A DNA stretch of 64,000 nt from an uncultured Faecalibacterium sp. (GTDB taxonomy: Bacteria; Bacillota; Clostridia; Oscillospirales; Ruminococcaceae). The stretch lies in the NCBI GenBank assembly GCA_937880095.1, contig CALFLK010000017.1:62001-126000 (forward strand). The letters are read 5' to 3'. How positions within the stretch are numbered: the first letter of the stretch is position 1; each line of letters begins with the position of its first letter. This document shows positions 50,420 through 59,419 of the stretch, one piece after another. The position numbers were made by a program, and so were the translations under genes. The notes beneath the pieces were generated by a model. It did not search any database and was not told the origin of the DNA. It worked only from the letters and a program-made list of their open reading frames with translations.

Positions 50420-51154
50420 ATGGAAGAATTGCAATTCAAACTGGAAAATTTCGAAGGTCCGCTGGATCTTTTGCTGAACCTGATTCGCAAAAACAAGATG
50501 GACCTGCACGATATTCCCATTCTGGATCTGATCGAGCAGTATCTGGTGGTCATTCGGAGCGTGCAGGAGCATCGGCTGGACGTTGCCAGCGAATTTATCG
50601 AGATGGCAGCCCGTCTGGTGGAGATGAAAAGCTATCTGCTTTTGCCCCGCAGCGAAGAAGCTGAGCGCATGAAAGAAGAACTGACCGGTCAGCTGATTGA
50701 ATACGACCTTTGCAAAAAGTTGGCGGGTCAGCTGGGCACCATGTACGATGATACCTATATGGTGGTGCGCAAACCCGCCCCGGTAACCTGGGCGCTGGAA
50801 TATAACCTACACCACGACCCGAAACTACTGGTAGATGCTTGGGACGCTTTGAGCGGCAAGGGCAAAAAGGTGAAAAAGCTGGAGCAGGATGTATTCGAGC
50901 CCATCGTTTCCACCCCCATCGTATCGGTGGTGAGCCGTGTGGTACACGTTCTGCGTGGTCTGGTGACGGGCAAGCTGCACAGCCTGCATCAGCTGTTCTC
51001 GAAAAGCGACAGCCGCAGCACAACGGTTGCTACCTTTTTGGCGGTGCTGGAAATGGTGCGCAACGGTCGCATCTGCATTGATGACGATGCCAAGCTGACC
51101 ATCAGCCGGGAAAAAATCAAATGGGATACGTCAGGAGAATCGGAATGGACTTAA
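50420..51154 (+). CDS. scpA: Segregation and condensation protein A
   Basis: 244 residues. Kleisin subunit of SMC-ScpAB: the N-terminal FEGPLDLLLNLIRKNKMDLHDIPI is the family signature; the C-terminal winged helix (VATFLAVLEMVRNGRI) binds the SMC head. Overlaps scpB by 10 bases, so translation is probably coupled. Confidence 0.95.
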   Translation: MEELQFKLENFEGPLDLLLNLIRKNKMDLHDIPILDLIEQYLVVIRSVQEHRLDVASEFIEMAARLVEMKSYLLLPRSEEAERMKEELTGQLIEYDLCKKLAGQLGTMYDDTYMVVRKPAPVTWALEYNLHHDPKLLVDAWDALSGKGKKVKKLEQDVFEPIVSTPIVSVVSRVVHVLRGLVTGKLHSLHQLFSKSDSRSTTVATFLAVLEMVRNGRICIDDDAKLTISREKIKWDTSGESEWT

Positions 51155-51687
51155 AGGAATACAAAGCAGCCGCAGAAGCCATGCTGTTTGCCCATGGCGA
51201 GCCGGTTTCCGGCGAAAAGCTGGCGGCGGTGCTGGGCATTGAACCGCCTGTGGTGGAGCGATTGCTGCTTTCTCTGCAAGAGGATTATGAAAAGAAAGAC
51301 CGGGGTTTGTGTCTGTTGCATTTAGAGGACCACTGGCAGCTGGCAACCAAAAACAAATACAGCACGCAGGTCAAGCAGATTCTGGACACCCGGCGGAATG
51401 TGCCGCTGTCTGGTGCTGCGCTGGAAACCCTGACCATCATCGCCTACAACCAGCCGGTTTCCCGCTCGTTTATTGAGCAGGTGCGCGGTGTGGATTCCTC
51501 CCACACGGTGAGCAATCTGCTGGAAAAGGATTTGATTGAAGAAGCCGGACGGCTGGATTTGCCCGGTCATCCGGTGAGCTTCCGCACGACAGACACCTTT
51601 TTGCGTGTGTTCGGTCTGCGCAGTCTGGCGGATTTGCCCCCGCTGCACAGTGATATGCCCCAGCCGGACGCAGAAGGGGAGACATAA
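51145..51687 (+). CDS. scpB: Segregation and condensation protein B
   Basis: 180 residues, two winged-helix domains; EAMLFAHGEPVS near the N-terminus and LETLTIIAYNQPVSRSFIEQVRGVD in the middle are diagnostic. Partner of ScpA in the condensin complex. AGGAG before ATG 51145 selects this start. Confidence 0.95.
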   Translation: MDLKEYKAAAEAMLFAHGEPVSGEKLAAVLGIEPPVVERLLLSLQEDYEKKDRGLCLLHLEDHWQLATKNKYSTQVKQILDTRRNVPLSGAALETLTIIAYNQPVSRSFIEQVRGVDSSHTVSNLLEKDLIEEAGRLDLPGHPVSFRTTDTFLRVFGLRSLADLPPLHSDMPQPDAEGET

Positions 51688-51689
51688 TC

Positions 51690-52556
51690 ATGTCCGCCCT
51701 GATTACGGTTTTGCTGTTTCTTTTGAAAGCGGTGGGCATCTTGCTGCTGGTGGCGCTTGGGCTGATCGCGGTGGCACTGCTGATTCCGGTATCGCTGTGG
51801 CTGGATTACCACGACGAGGACCTGACGGTGAAAGTGGGTGCGCTGGGCTTCAAATACACCTTGCTGCCCCAGAAAGAAAAGCCGGAGGAAACGCCGAAAG
51901 CCAAATCCGCAGAGAAACCCAAGGCAAAAACCACGACTGCACAGCCGCCTAAAGCGACAGCTTCGGAGCCGCCCAAGGCGGAAACGGTGAAGCAAACCAA
52001 GGCTGCACAGCCGCCCAAACCGGAAACGGCACAGCAGCCAAAAGCTGCGGCTGCGGAAAAAACCAAAGCGACAGCAAAAGAACCGCCTAAGACAGCGGCA
52101 AAGCAAACGAAACCTGCGGACGCAAACCCGCCCAAAGCGGAACCCCAAGACAAAAATGCGCTGATGCAGCTGACCTTTGACCAAGTGGTAACGGCGGTAA
52201 AGGGTCTGGGCGCAATGGGCAAACGCATCGTGAACGGCTTGAAGGTCAAGCACATTCGGCTGTATCTCCCGGTGACGGGCGAGGATGCGGCAGATACCGC
52301 CATCCAATACGGCAAAATGCAGGCTTGGCTGCACGCTGGGCTGGGCGTATTGAACCGTGCCATCTGGCTGGATTTTGACGAGTGCCGTCTGGAAGCCGAT
52401 TTTCTGGCGAAAGGCGAGAAAAAAAGCCGTTTCTCTTGTCAAATATCCGCCCGATTGCTTATAATGGTAATAGCAGTCACACGCTTTGTCTGGCTGCTTT
52501 GGAAAGCAAATATCCTGCCGGTGCTGATAGATCAGTTTGCCGGCAAGGAAGAATAA
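51690..52556 (+). CDS. DUF2953 membrane protein (YtfI-like) with Lys/Pro/Ala linker
   Basis: 288 residues. N-terminal helix (about 5-30), LWLDYHDEDLTVKVGALGFKY typical of DUF2953, then a 100-residue low-complexity stretch rich in KPA, TKA and PPK that is longer than usual, and a C-terminal domain with the VTGEDAADTAIQYGKMQAWLHAG pattern. Starts 3 bases after scpB and precedes gerW, as in other spore formers. Role in sporulation suspected only. Confidence 0.8.
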   Translation: MSALITVLLFLLKAVGILLLVALGLIAVALLIPVSLWLDYHDEDLTVKVGALGFKYTLLPQKEKPEETPKAKSAEKPKAKTTTAQPPKATASEPPKAETVKQTKAAQPPKPETAQQPKAAAAEKTKATAKEPPKTAAKQTKPADANPPKAEPQDKNALMQLTFDQVVTAVKGLGAMGKRIVNGLKVKHIRLYLPVTGEDAADTAIQYGKMQAWLHAGLGVLNRAIWLDFDECRLEADFLAKGEKKSRFSCQISARLLIMVIAVTRFVWLLWKANILPVLIDQFAGKEE

Positions 52557-52571
52557 GTAAGGAGAACAACG

Positions 52572-52997
52572 ATGGCTGAGCATACAATTCAAGGCTTTAT
52601 GGGTGTTACGATGGATAAGGTGCGGGAAATGGTCGATGCCAATACGGTCATCGGCGATCCTGTGCATACCGAGGACGGAACTGTGATTCTGCCGGTATCC
52701 AAGATTACCTTCGGTTTTGCTTCCGGCGGTTCGGATTTTGAGGGCAAAAACGCAGCCAACAAGGATTTGTTTGGCGGTGGTGGCGGTGCAGGCGTATCTG
52801 TCATTCCGGTTGCCTTTTTGGTGATTCAGGGCGGCAATGTGCGCACCATTCAGCTGTCCAACTCCGGCAACGCCATGGACCGTGCGCTGACCATGCTGCC
52901 TGAGTTGGTGGACCGACTGACCGAGCTGGTCAACTCCGGCAAAAAAGAAAAAGCAGCCCCTGCGGCAGAAACTGCCAAGACCGACGCTGCACAATAA
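52572..52997 (+). CDS. gerW: GerW family sporulation protein (YtfJ)
   Basis: 141 residues. Typical GerW features: VREMVDANTVIGDP start, the GTVILPVSKITFGFASGGSDF core and a glycine-rich GGGGGAGVSVIPVAFL segment. In Bacillus subtilis it is needed for L-alanine-triggered spore germination. Followed by rluB, as in other Clostridia. AAGGAG before the ATG. Confidence 0.92.
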   Translation: MAEHTIQGFMGVTMDKVREMVDANTVIGDPVHTEDGTVILPVSKITFGFASGGSDFEGKNAANKDLFGGGGGAGVSVIPVAFLVIQGGNVRTIQLSNSGNAMDRALTMLPELVDRLTELVNSGKKEKAAPAAETAKTDAAQ

Positions 52998-53085
52998 CCA
53001 TACCATGTGAGGGGCGATCGTTTCTGACCGCCCCTTGTTTGAAATTCACACACAAGATATGTATTAAAGAAAAGGGAATACAAAT

Positions 53086-53979
53086 ATGGCACAGGAAAGA
53101 ATTCAGAAGATTATGGCTGAGCAGGGTCTCTGCTCCCGTCGCGCTGCTGAGCAGATCATCAACGAGGGTCGTGTTAAGCTGAACGGTCACCCCGTTAAGG
53201 TTGGCGACAAGATGGACCCCAATCAGGACATTTTGACCGTTGACGGTCAGCGCATCATCTACAACAAGAAGCAGCAGATGTACTATATCATGCTGTACAA
53301 GCCCCGTGGATACGTCACCACCGCCAGCGACGAGCTGGGCCGCAAGACCGTTCTGGACTTGGTCAAGGACGTCCCTGCGCGTATCTACCCGGTAGGCCGT
53401 CTGGATAAGGACAGCGAAGGTCTGCTGTTGATGACCAACGACGGCGCATTCGCGCAGGCTATGACCCACCCGTCCGGTGAAATCAGCAAGCTGTACCGCG
53501 TCACCGTGCGCCCCCGTGCAACCGAGCAGCAGGTGGTCAAGCTGACCCAGGGCGTTGTGCTGGATGACGGCACCAAGACCCTGCCCGCAATCGTTAACGT
53601 TGTCGTGGACGAGCCGGGCCGTACCGTTATGGAAATGACCCTGCGTGAGGGCAAGAACCGTGAGATTCGCCGTATGTGCGAAGCCGTCGGTCTGGAGGTT
53701 GTGCGCCTGAAGCGCAATGCCGAAGGCGTTGTCAAGCTGGGTATGCTGCAGCCCGGTGAATACCGTGACCTGACCAAGCAGGAGCTGTCCGGTCTGCGCG
53801 CAGCAGCTGCAAAGGGCCGTGCACGCACCCGCACCACCAGCCAGCAGGAAGCTGCTGCAGCACGCAAAAAGCGTCGTGGTGATTATGCTGACCGCAAGCC
53901 CGGCGGACGCCCCGCAAACGGCAATCGTAAGCCGAATGGTCGCCCTGCAGGTCGAAAATTCGAGAAAAAGCAGGGCTAA
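53086..53979 (+). CDS. rluB: 23S rRNA pseudouridine synthase RluB
   Basis: 297 residues. N-terminal S4 domain (RIQKIMAEQGLCSRRAAEQII), then the RsuA/RluB catalytic domain with GRLDKDSEGLLLMTNDG (catalytic Asp about 102) and EGKNREIRRMCEA. A basic, Arg/Gly/Pro-rich tail of about 55 residues follows, probably disordered RNA-binding. Forms pseudouridine at 23S position 2605. Confidence 0.93.
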   Translation: MAQERIQKIMAEQGLCSRRAAEQIINEGRVKLNGHPVKVGDKMDPNQDILTVDGQRIIYNKKQQMYYIMLYKPRGYVTTASDELGRKTVLDLVKDVPARIYPVGRLDKDSEGLLLMTNDGAFAQAMTHPSGEISKLYRVTVRPRATEQQVVKLTQGVVLDDGTKTLPAIVNVVVDEPGRTVMEMTLREGKNREIRRMCEAVGLEVVRLKRNAEGVVKLGMLQPGEYRDLTKQELSGLRAAAAKGRARTRTTSQQEAAAARKKRRGDYADRKPGGRPANGNRKPNGRPAGRKFEKKQG

Positions 53980-54047
53980 TTGTCACTTTGTCTAAAAAAT
54001 GACAAATAAGAGGCTTCCTTTTCTTCATTGTAAAGTGCTCAAAATAC

Positions 54048-54076
54048 TTGTGGCTTCTTGAGTGAAATAGTATAAT
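54048..54076 (+). promoter_or_regulatory. Sigma-A promoter of the transcarboxylase-like operon
   Basis: TTGTGG, 17-base spacer, TATAAT, in an AT-rich stretch upstream of the carboxyltransferase gene. Confidence 0.65.
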
Positions 54077-54141
54077 AATTATAATTTTGGTGCATTTCGA
54101 CATTGTTTGAAATAATAATCACAGAAGCGGGAGGTCTATAC

Positions 54142-55461
54142 ATGGCTTCGAAAATGAATAAGCAGGAAATCCTGTCCAAGTTCTTCGATGATGGTGCATA
54201 TACCGCACTGTTTGCCGATGGTGCTGTTAGCGCAGCTTGCGGTTGGGCAAACGGTCAGCAGGTTTATGCTGTCTACCAGAACGGTGATGCACTGACCGTC
54301 AAGGACGTGGAAAAGAACATCAAGGTTTTGCAGCTGGCTGTAACCACGGGCAACCCCGTTGTTACCTTCTGCAACGCAAGCGGCGCTGTCCTGACCGAAG
54401 GTCTGGATGTGCTGACCGCTACCGCAAAGCTGAACGCTGAAATCGCTAAGGTTTCCGGCGTTGTGCCTCAGGTTGCTGTTGTCACCGGCGTTTGCGCTGG
54501 TACCGCAGCACTGGCTGCCGCCAATGCGGATGTGTGCATCATGGCAAAGGATGCAGAGCTGTTCTTCACGGCTCCCTTTACCAGTGCAGCACAGGGTGAC
54601 AAGCTGGAAGGTGCAGGCACTGCGGATGCCGCTGTTAAGGCTGGCGTAGCTGCTCTGGTAGCAGACGACGCTGCCGCTGCTGCGGAAATGGCTGCACACG
54701 TTGTGGGTCTGCTGCCCGCAAACAACCTGACCGGCCCTGCCGTGTTCGAGTTCGATGCACCCACTGCTGCTTTCGCTGCCGGCAAGGAGCCTGCAAAGGC
54801 TGCTGAGGCACTGATCGACGCAGACAGCGCACTGGAACTGTACGCAGGCTACGGCAAGAATGTTTATACTGCTTTCGCAACCGTCAACGGCAACGCTGTG
54901 GGCGTTGTGGCTACCGGCAAAAAGCTGTGCCACAACTGCGTATCCAAGGCAAGCCGCTTCGTGCGCCTGTGCGATGCATTCAGTGTCCCGGTGATTACCA
55001 TTGTGGATACCGAGGGCTTCGTGGCAAGCTGCAGCGATGACGTTGCTGGCGGCATCCGTGAGGCTGCCCGCCTGACCGCTACTTATGCCGACGCTACCAC
55101 CGTGCGCATTGCTGTTCTGGCAGGCAACGCTGTGGGCGCTGTATACACGGCATTCGCTTCTTCTGATCTGAAAATTGCTGTTGCGGGCAGCGTAGTTGCT
55201 CCCGTTGAGCCGAAGGTCGCAGTTTCTGTGCTGTACAAGGCAGAGATCGAGGCTTCCGACAATATCGTTTCTGCTACCAACGCAAAGGCAGCTGCTTATG
55301 CGGCTGAGGTTTGCAGCGCAGAAAACGCTGTCGCCTGCGGTGCAGCCGATCTGGCTTGCGCAGCTGGTGATGTGCGCGGCACTGTGGTTGCAGCACTGGA
55401 TATGCTGTCCACCAAGCGCGCAGCTCGTTTGCCCAAGAAGCACGGCAACATGGCTCTGTAA
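54142..55461 (+). CDS. Divergent carboxyl-transferase (12S/MmdA-like subunit)
   Basis: 439 residues, very rich in Ala and Val. Two crotonase-like halves as in acyl-CoA carboxyltransferases: VVPQVAVVTGVCAGTAALAAANADVCIM in the first and SVPVITIVDTEGFVASCSDD plus RIAVLAGNAVGAVYTAF in the second, where the common Gly-Gly-Ala oxyanion loop is altered. Shorter than the usual 500-520 residues. The neighbours encode a biotin carrier and a 5S-type carboxyltransferase, so it should move a carboxyl group between biotin and an acyl-CoA. Not firmly assigned to malonyl-, methylmalonyl- or another CoA. GGGAGG before ATG 54142. Confidence 0.8.
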   Translation: MASKMNKQEILSKFFDDGAYTALFADGAVSAACGWANGQQVYAVYQNGDALTVKDVEKNIKVLQLAVTTGNPVVTFCNASGAVLTEGLDVLTATAKLNAEIAKVSGVVPQVAVVTGVCAGTAALAAANADVCIMAKDAELFFTAPFTSAAQGDKLEGAGTADAAVKAGVAALVADDAAAAAEMAAHVVGLLPANNLTGPAVFEFDAPTAAFAAGKEPAKAAEALIDADSALELYAGYGKNVYTAFATVNGNAVGVVATGKKLCHNCVSKASRFVRLCDAFSVPVITIVDTEGFVASCSDDVAGGIREAARLTATYADATTVRIAVLAGNAVGAVYTAFASSDLKIAVAGSVVAPVEPKVAVSVLYKAEIEASDNIVSATNAKAAAYAAEVCSAENAVACGAADLACAAGDVRGTVVAALDMLSTKRAARLPKKHGNMAL

Positions 55462-55512
55462 GAGTCTGCCGCGACCATCAAACATTGAAACAATGAACAG
55501 GAGGAACTTCCT

Positions 55513-55890
55513 ATGAAATACTTCAATATCACCGTAAACGGCACTGCTTACAATGTCACTGTCGAGGAGACCAGCGCAGGTGCAGCACCTGTTGCAGCTC
55601 CCGTTGCAGCACCCGCTCCCGCAGCAGCACCCGCACCCGCAGCTGCTCCTAAGGCAGCAGCTCCCGCAGCAGCAGGCGCTGTCGCTGTTAAGGCTCCCAT
55701 GCCCGGCAACATCCTGGACGTTAAGGTTGCAGCTGGCGCAGCAGTTAAGGCTGGCGACGTGCTGGTCATTCTGGAAGCTATGAAGATGGAAAATGAGATC
55801 GTTGCTCCTCAGGATGGCACGGTTTCTTCTGTGAATGTAAACAAGGGCGACACCGTAAACTCCGGCGACGTTCTGGTTTCTATGAACTAA
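55513..55890 (+). CDS. Biotin carboxyl carrier protein (1.3S-type)
   Basis: 125 residues. N-terminal strand segment (KYFNITVNGTAYNVTVEE), an Ala/Pro hinge, and a C-terminal biotinyl domain with EAMKMENE; the Lys of MKM carries biotin. Swings between the two carboxyltransferases encoded on either side. AGGAGG before the ATG. Confidence 0.95.
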   Translation: MKYFNITVNGTAYNVTVEETSAGAAPVAAPVAAPAPAAAPAPAAAPKAAAPAAAGAVAVKAPMPGNILDVKVAAGAAVKAGDVLVILEAMKMENEIVAPQDGTVSSVNVNKGDTVNSGDVLVSMN

Positions 55891-55913
55891 AAATAGCAGA
55901 GAGGTGACTTACA

Positions 55914-57317
55914 ATGGCAAAAAAGCCGATCAAGATTACTGAGGTTGTCCTGCGTGATTCCCATCAGTCTCTGCTGGCTACACGCATGACCATGGACGAG
56001 ATGCGTCCCATCCTGCCCGAAATGGATAAGATCCCTTACTTCTCCGTGGAGTGCTGGGGCGGCGCAACGTTTGACTCCTGCATCCGTTTCCTGGATGAGG
56101 ACCCCTGGGAGCGCCTGCGTATCCTGCGCAAAGAGCTGCCCCACCAGAAGCTGCAGATGCTGTTCCGTGGTCAGAATATGCTGGGCTACCGCCCCTACGC
56201 TGACGACGCTGTCGAGTATTTCGTGAAGAAGTCTGTTGCAAACGGCATCGACGTGATCCGTATTTTCGACGCATTGAACGATGCACGCAACCTGCAGACT
56301 GCGATCAAGGCAGCCAATAAGGAAGGCGCACACGTTCAGGGCTGCATCAGCTACACCCTGAGCCCCGTACATAACAACGAGTACTACAAGAACTACGCTA
56401 AGACCTTGGAAGAAATGGGCGCAGACTCCATCTGCATCAAGGATATGGCTGGTCTGCTGACCCCGTATGCTTGCTACGATCTGGTGTCCAAGCTGAAGGA
56501 AACTGTCAGCATCCCTGTTGACATCCACAGCCACTACACCGCAGGTCTGGCTTCCATGTCCATCCTGAAGGGCATCGAGGCTGGCGCAGACATCATTGAT
56601 ACTTCCATGAGCCCGCTGGCTATGGGTACTTCTCATATGCCTACCGAATCTCTGGTCGCTGCCCTGAAGGGTACCGATTACGATACCGGTCTGGACCTGA
56701 ACCAGCTGAACGTAGTGCGTAACTACTTCGCAAAACTGCGTGACAAGTACGTCACCAATGGTCAGATCAGCCACAAGTCTCTGGGCGTTGACGCAAACAC
56801 CCTGCTGTATCAGGTTCCGGGCGGTATGTTCTCCAACATGCTGAACCAGCTGAAGGAAGCAGGCAAGGAAGACAAGCTGGACGAAGTGCTGGCAGAGATT
56901 CCCCGCGTGCGTGAAGACGCAGGTTATCCCCCGCTGGTTACCCCCACCAGCCAGATCGTTGGCACCCAGGCTGTGTTCAACGTCATCCTGGGCGAGCGCT
57001 ACAAGATGGTTACCAAGGAGTTCAAGGGTCTGGTCCACGGAGACTACGGCAAGACTCCCGCACCCATCAGCCCCGAGTTCACCAAGAAGATTCTGGGCGA
57101 CGAGCAGCCCATCACCTGCCGTTTTGCTGACACGCTGGAGCCCGAAATGGACAAGCTGAAGGCAGAAGCAGCTAAGTACGCAATTCAGGAAGAGGACGTG
57201 CTGACCTACGCAATGTTCCCGCAGGTTGCACCCAAGTTCTTTGAAAAGCGCAACGCTAAGATGCAGGGCGTGGACGCAGACCATGCAGACTACAATAACA
57301 AGTCTCACCCGGTCTAA
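55914..57317 (+). CDS. Oxaloacetate decarboxylase alpha / transcarboxylase 5S-type subunit
   Basis: 467 residues, HMGL-like barrel plus conserved C-terminal domain. EVVLRDSHQSLLATRM (about 9-24), metal and pyruvate site DSICIKDMAGLLTP (catalytic Lys about 180) and HSHYTAG (about 204-210). Transfers CO2 between oxaloacetate/pyruvate and biotin. It lacks its own biotin domain, which is encoded separately upstream; no membrane beta subunit (sodium pump) is present nearby, so a soluble transcarboxylase is more likely than the Na+-pumping decarboxylase. Confidence 0.9.
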   Translation: MAKKPIKITEVVLRDSHQSLLATRMTMDEMRPILPEMDKIPYFSVECWGGATFDSCIRFLDEDPWERLRILRKELPHQKLQMLFRGQNMLGYRPYADDAVEYFVKKSVANGIDVIRIFDALNDARNLQTAIKAANKEGAHVQGCISYTLSPVHNNEYYKNYAKTLEEMGADSICIKDMAGLLTPYACYDLVSKLKETVSIPVDIHSHYTAGLASMSILKGIEAGADIIDTSMSPLAMGTSHMPTESLVAALKGTDYDTGLDLNQLNVVRNYFAKLRDKYVTNGQISHKSLGVDANTLLYQVPGGMFSNMLNQLKEAGKEDKLDEVLAEIPRVREDAGYPPLVTPTSQIVGTQAVFNVILGERYKMVTKEFKGLVHGDYGKTPAPISPEFTKKILGDEQPITCRFADTLEPEMDKLKAEAAKYAIQEEDVLTYAMFPQVAPKFFEKRNAKMQGVDADHADYNNKSHPV

Positions 57318-57353
57318 TCCATACAGCACATCGAGCGTGTTCCTAAAATAACA

Positions 57354-57392
57354 GTCGGCAGTATCCGGTTTCGGGTGCTGCCGATTTTTTGT
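57354..57392 (+). terminator. Intrinsic terminator of the carboxylase operon
   Basis: TCGGCAG/CTGCCGA stem with an inner CCGG/CCGG-like pairing and T6 tail. Confidence 0.85.
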
Positions 57393-57443
57393 TGTTTGTG
57401 CGTGGGTTTTGGCTCGGAAAATCTGGCAGGATATACCAAAATC

Positions 57444-57452
57444 TGGTATAAT
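57444..57452 (+). promoter_or_regulatory. Extended -10 promoter
   Basis: TGG-TATAAT, about 55 bases before the ATG at 57507. Confidence 0.65.
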
Positions 57453-57506
57453 CAGAGTATAAGAGCGTTGGATGCGCATTGCACAAAAGAAAAGGGGAGA
57501 GGTTAT

Positions 57507-57797
57507 ATGCTGATGGATTTGTTGGTATATTCGCCATGGTTCTTGGTGCCGTTACAGGTAATTTTGTGCCTGAAATGCAAGCGCCTGATTTGGAAACTCC
57601 TGCCTTTGCTGATCTGTGCAGCTGCGATGCTGTGTTTTTTCGTAATGTGCCGTTCCACCAGTGGGCTGGAGTCGTTTCTGTACGCGAGCGTAGGAGATTT
57701 ATTTGCGATTCCCATAGGTGCTAGTGCGGCAGGCTGGCTGATTGCTTTGGTCATTCTGCTGTGCTGTAGGTTAAAACAACGCTTTTGCAAGCGGTGA
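57507..57797 (+). CDS. Small polytopic membrane protein, unknown
   Basis: 96 residues with three hydrophobic segments (FLVPLQVILCL, LLPLLICAAAMLCFFVMC, GWLIALVILLCC) and a basic C-terminus. GGGGAGAGG before ATG 57507. No family recognised. Its end lies 62 bases before the NERD gene, so the two may be co-transcribed. Confidence 0.6.
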   Translation: MLMDLLVYSPWFLVPLQVILCLKCKRLIWKLLPLLICAAAMLCFFVMCRSTSGLESFLYASVGDLFAIPIGASAAGWLIALVILLCCRLKQRFCKR

Positions 57798-57859
57798 GCG
57801 GTGGAAAGCAAGATTACCGGATGTATTGTCTGGGGAAGAATAAACGGGAGGATGGAACA

Positions 57860-58825
57860 ATGGGGTTGTTTGATAAAATCAAAGAACCGATTTTCTTAAA
57901 AGAGGACAGCAATGCGCAAAAGCAGCTTGCGGCGCTGCAAGAACTTCGCAAACAAGCCAGCGGAGAAACGGCAGCAAAGCTGGACGAAGAAATCAGTCGG
58001 GTCAATGCGGGGGTTTATGGCGAGAATGCGATTCATTTTGAGCTGGCAAACAGCCATATCCCCATGTATATTTTGCAGGATTTGTACTTAGAGTATGACG
58101 GCTTGACCGCGCAAATCGACTATTTGCTGATTACCCGCAAGCACGTCTATGTAATCGAGTGCAAGAACCTGTATGGCAATATTGAAATCAATAACGCTGG
58201 CGATTTTTTGCGTACCGTGTATGCCGGACAGCGCACGCATAAAGAGGGCATCTATTCGCCCATTACCCAGAATCGCCGCCATTTGGAGCTGATTAAGGCA
58301 ATGCGCGGAGCGGAAAGAAGCAATGTGCTTACAAAGGCACTGTTTGAAAACAGCTTTTATGAAACGTATCGTTCCATTGTGGTGCTGGCGAACCCCAAAA
58401 CGGTGCTGTATGACCGCTACGCCAAAAAAGAAATTAAAAATCAGGTGATTCGTGCCGACCAGTTGGCGGAGTATATCCGCACAACGGATCGAAGCTCCGG
58501 CGCATCCTTCAGCGAAAAAGAGATGGAAAACGTAGCGACGTTTTTCCGAAATAACCATCGGGAAAACGCAACAGATTATACCGCAAAGTATCGGGATGCA
58601 GTTGCACAAGACTTGGCAGCAGAGCAGGAAACCGAAACACAAAAGCCTGTGGAGCAGCCCAGCGAACCGCCTGTGGAAGCACCCGCAGCAGAGGAAAAGA
58701 TTCTTTGTCCCCGCTGCGGCGCTGTGATGTTCAAGCGCAAAGCGACCAAGGGCAGCTATGCAGGCAAAGAGTTTTACGGCTGCTCGAATTATCCGAAATG
58801 CCGCTACATCATCAATATTCAGTAA
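57860..58825 (+). CDS. NERD-domain protein with topoisomerase-type zinc finger
   Basis: 321 residues. The nuclease-related NERD domain (about 50-160) shows GENAIHFELAN, the QIDYLLITRKHVYVIECKN stretch with the D...ExK nuclease core, and YSPITQNRRHLELIK. A linker rich in Glu/Pro precedes a C-terminal C4 zinc finger (CPRCGAVMFKRKATKGSYAGK then FYGCSNYPKCRYII) like those of bacterial topoisomerase I. Probably a DNA-associated nuclease or repair factor; activity unproven. GGGAGG selects ATG 57860. Confidence 0.85.
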   Translation: MGLFDKIKEPIFLKEDSNAQKQLAALQELRKQASGETAAKLDEEISRVNAGVYGENAIHFELANSHIPMYILQDLYLEYDGLTAQIDYLLITRKHVYVIECKNLYGNIEINNAGDFLRTVYAGQRTHKEGIYSPITQNRRHLELIKAMRGAERSNVLTKALFENSFYETYRSIVVLANPKTVLYDRYAKKEIKNQVIRADQLAEYIRTTDRSSGASFSEKEMENVATFFRNNHRENATDYTAKYRDAVAQDLAAEQETETQKPVEQPSEPPVEAPAAEEKILCPRCGAVMFKRKATKGSYAGKEFYGCSNYPKCRYIINIQ

Positions 58826-58867
58826 GCGGATGTACCCTTGAGGTTACAGGAAAAAGAGGTATCTAAC

Positions 58868-59200
58868 ATGAGCATGGGTGAGTTTTTCGGGGAGCTGCTG
58901 ATTGGTGCTTTGCTGATTTACACCAGCTACCAAATCGGCTGGAAAGAGAATATCGGCTTTCTGCACGCCTATCACTGGCGGAACATCCCGCAGGAGGACC
59001 AAAAGCCCTTTTGCCGCAAAATGGGCATGGGCGGCATGGCGGTCGGCGTTGGTATTTTTTGTATGCCGCTGCTGAATGTTACGATTGGCTTCGACGTGGG
59101 CTATTATCTGGGTCTTGCTGCAATTTTGCTGGGCTGCGGGATGATGGCGTACACGGTGCTGCATGATAATGGGATGCTGTTTGCGTTCCGCAAAAAGTAA
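58868..59200 (+). CDS. DUF3784-like membrane protein
   Basis: 110 residues with three helices (ELLIGALLIYTSYQIGW, GGMAVGVGIFCMPLLNV, GYYLGLAAILLGCGMMAYTV) and the WRNIPQEDQKPFCRKMG loop that resembles DUF3784 small membrane proteins. GAGGTAT before ATG 58868 chooses the start over 58838. Confidence 0.65.
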   Translation: MSMGEFFGELLIGALLIYTSYQIGWKENIGFLHAYHWRNIPQEDQKPFCRKMGMGGMAVGVGIFCMPLLNVTIGFDVGYYLGLAAILLGCGMMAYTVLHDNGMLFAFRKK

Positions 59201-59228
59201 GAAAAATCATCATAGCACCGCGCAGGTG

Positions 59229-59257
59229 TTGACAGAAAAATCAGAATATGATATTCT
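59229..59257 (+). promoter_or_regulatory. Sigma-A promoter of the MATE transcription unit
   Basis: TTGACA, 17-base spacer, TATTCT; transcription should begin near 59264, at the first base of the structured leader. Confidence 0.8.
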
Positions 59258-59262
59258 CTTTT

Positions 59263-59398
59263 GGCATCGGAGGGTGTTAAAGCGTACTTTTTCGCCGGAC
59301 AAGATGGCAAATGCAAAATAGCTTCGGAGGGTGACCGCTTACGTATAAGCGGAGCTGGATGAGGGGCTTGCGGCATTTGTTTTCTTGTCCGGCGTTTT
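59263..59398 (+). ncRNA. Riboswitch-like leader with terminator, candidate guanidine-IV (mepA motif)
   Basis: The 136-base leader carries TCGGAGGGTG twice (59267 and 59323), each followed by a hairpin (the second is a perfect CCGCTTA/TAAGCGG stem), and ends with a long CGCCGGACAAG/CTTGTCCGGCG terminator stem and T6 just before the MATE ribosome site. The class assignment rests on the downstream MATE gene, the clostridial host and the GGAGGGTG repeats as I recall them from the mepA motif; it needs a covariance search. That it is a structured attenuator is well supported by the promoter-leader-terminator-SD order. Confidence 0.6.
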
Positions 59399-59419
59399 TT
59401 GTTTGATAGGAGGTTGCCT

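Noticed and set aside
54142..57317. Sodium-pumping oxaloacetate decarboxylase
   Set aside because: No membrane beta subunit is encoded in or next to the operon; a 12S-like carboxyltransferase is present instead.
59263..59398. Fluoride, FMN, TPP, SAM or c-di-GMP riboswitch in the MATE leader
   Set aside because: The conserved core sequences of these classes as I know them are not present.
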